From: Xylanivirga thermophila
GTDB lineage: Bacteria > Bacillota > Clostridia > Caldicoprobacterales > Xylanivirgaceae
Reading direction: 5' to 3'
Length of the DNA: 52,512 bases
NCBI RefSeq assembly: GCF_004138105.1
Contig: NZ_RXHQ01000012.1
Coordinates: forward strand, 1 to 52,512
Shown: positions 51,808-52,512 of the stretch, one piece after another
Position numbering within the stretch: position 1 is the stretch's first letter
Layout of the letters: every line of letters begins with the position of its first letter
Position numbers and translations under genes: made by a program
Notes under the pieces: model-generated
The model's input: the letters and a program-made list of their open reading frames with translations, nothing else
Databases searched by the model: none
What the model was told of the DNA's origin: nothing

Positions 51808-52512
51808 ATTTTACTGTTACGGTTACCTCTTGAGGTTCCATGGATACCATTCTAACTCCCGATGGCAATTCAGCCTTAACGGGCAGTTTCTTTTTACCCC
51901 TAGATACTCCTCCCGCATCTACATATAAACGTATTAGTTGATTTTCAAGACTATCTACCGTAGATTTTACCCCTGCAACTGTAATATTGGCAGCACTTGT
52001 ATCTAGCTGTACTACCTTACCTTCTCCTATATTTACAACATCTATCTTGTTTATAGATACCTGTTTTTGCACCTCTGCTTCCTTTATACGCACCAAAACA
52101 TCTACCTGTAAAGGCTGAGTTGGTTCTACATATAGTTTGTTATTAACCTGCAATTTTACAGTCTTTTGTATATCGCTATAGGCTCCTTCAACATCCACTA
52201 TATCAGTAGATATGGATTTTATCCCATCTAACAATGCCTTTTCTCCACTTATCACTATATCCTTTGGCCTAACTTCCACTCCCGCCACCTCATAACCGGT
52301 AGCAGGTGTCCCTGTTATATTAGCTTCTATTGGAACAGTTTTCTTTGGATATATAGGTATGTTTACTATGGCATAATCCTGGGATGTCTTTATATATCTT
52401 GAACTAATTTCCTTATCATCCTTGTCAAGAATCTTTATAGGCAATGATACCTCTACAGGTTCCTTGTTACCTTTAAGTTCCATTATCAACCTTGCCTGCA
52501 CAATTTTGTCTA
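51806..52512 (-). CDS. cdaR: YbbR-domain protein (CdaR), 5' part outside the window
   Basis: The frame stays open to the window edge, so about 235 C-terminal residues are visible. They form tandem YbbR repeats of about 80 residues with the pattern VNIPIYPKKTVPIEANITGT, then PKDIVISGEKALLDGI, and again VDVLVRIKE, ...NITVAGVKSTVDSL. In Bacillota, CdaR is membrane-bound and regulates the c-di-AMP synthase CdaA encoded just upstream, with glmM downstream. Here no glmM follows within the window; the gene converges on the receiver gene instead. Confidence 0.85.
   Translation of the reverse strand, partial: DKIVQARLIMELKGNKEPVEVSLPIKILDKDDKEISSRYIKTSQDYAIVNIPIYPKKTVPIEANITGTPATGYEVAGVEVRPKDIVISGEKALLDGIKSISTDIVDVEGAYSDIQKTVKLQVNNKLYVEPTQPLQVDVLVRIKEAEVQKQVSINKIDVVNIGEGKVVQLDTSAANITVAGVKSTVDSLENQLIRLYVDAGGVSRGKKKLPVKAELPSGVRMVSMEPQEVTVTVK

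Overview
The window looks like the chromosome of a low-GC anaerobic Bacillota, class Clostridia. Supporting signs are the crh-whiA-yvcK-rapZ block, HPr kinase, a GlgC/GlgD pair, formate-tetrahydrofolate ligase, a TRAP (mtrB) homologue and strong AGGAGG ribosome binding sites. The genus cannot be fixed from the sequence alone. It divides into an accessory island (1 to about 13.27 kb) and a conserved chromosomal part (13.27 kb to the end).

Accessory island. It sits against the 3' end of rlmD, the 23S rRNA uracil methyltransferase gene (RumA family). All of its genes except an IS110 transposase fragment at the left edge lie on the minus strand. Reading away from rlmD there are five small modules. 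(1) A membrane protein, a serine recombinase and a metallophosphoesterase (12953-10846). (2) A WapI-like immunity protein, a second serine recombinase and a hypothetical protein (10243-8400). (3) Three very small genes with no recombinase (7768-7096). (4) An SRA-like modified-DNA reader, a Nudix hydrolase and a third serine recombinase (6819-4702). (5) An XRE regulator with HsdM and HsdS but no HsdR (4214-835). Each module is preceded by a non-coding element made of short spaced direct repeats followed by a GTTTCC motif. The repeats come as family A (three copies of a four-repeat array with almost fixed spacing) or family B (two copies of a two-repeat array). After each recombinase module lies an orphan copy of the last 11-13 codons of a RumA-family gene (peptides like HVECVVLMS). 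The decamer TAGGCTATTT occurs eight times. I read this as serial integration at the rlmD 3' end of compact cassettes driven by short (307-308 residue) serine recombinases. Each arrival rebuilt the methyltransferase C-terminus and pushed older ends outward. The module without a recombinase between two near-identical elements suggests that cassettes can be moved in trans, in an integron-like way.

Conserved part. On the minus strand come dnaE, mtrB (TRAP), a small DUF2007-like gene, pfkA, pyk, a thioesterase and rlmD. Upstream of these are murB, a PHP phosphatase, rapZ, yvcK, whiA and crh, ending in a strong terminator. Further upstream are uvrC, a HAD phosphatase, hprK, a ROK glucokinase and a solute-binding-like protein. 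Crh, HprK, glucokinase, PfkA and Pyk together form a glycolysis and carbon-catabolite-control neighbourhood. Next is a complete glycogen operon, glgB-glgA-glgP-GH13-glgC-glgD, then a NiaX-like vitamin transporter under a consensus promoter, a penicillin-binding protein with a FtsW/RodA partner, and fhs.

Right end. On the plus strand are tRNA-Arg(CCG), an L7/L12-C-terminal-domain membrane protein, an ECF-type sigma factor coupled to a membrane-anchored protein, and a stand-alone receiver domain whose phospho-acceptor Asp is replaced by Glu. The window closes inside a minus-strand ybbR/cdaR gene. All percentages and alignments are by eye; no search or folding program was run.
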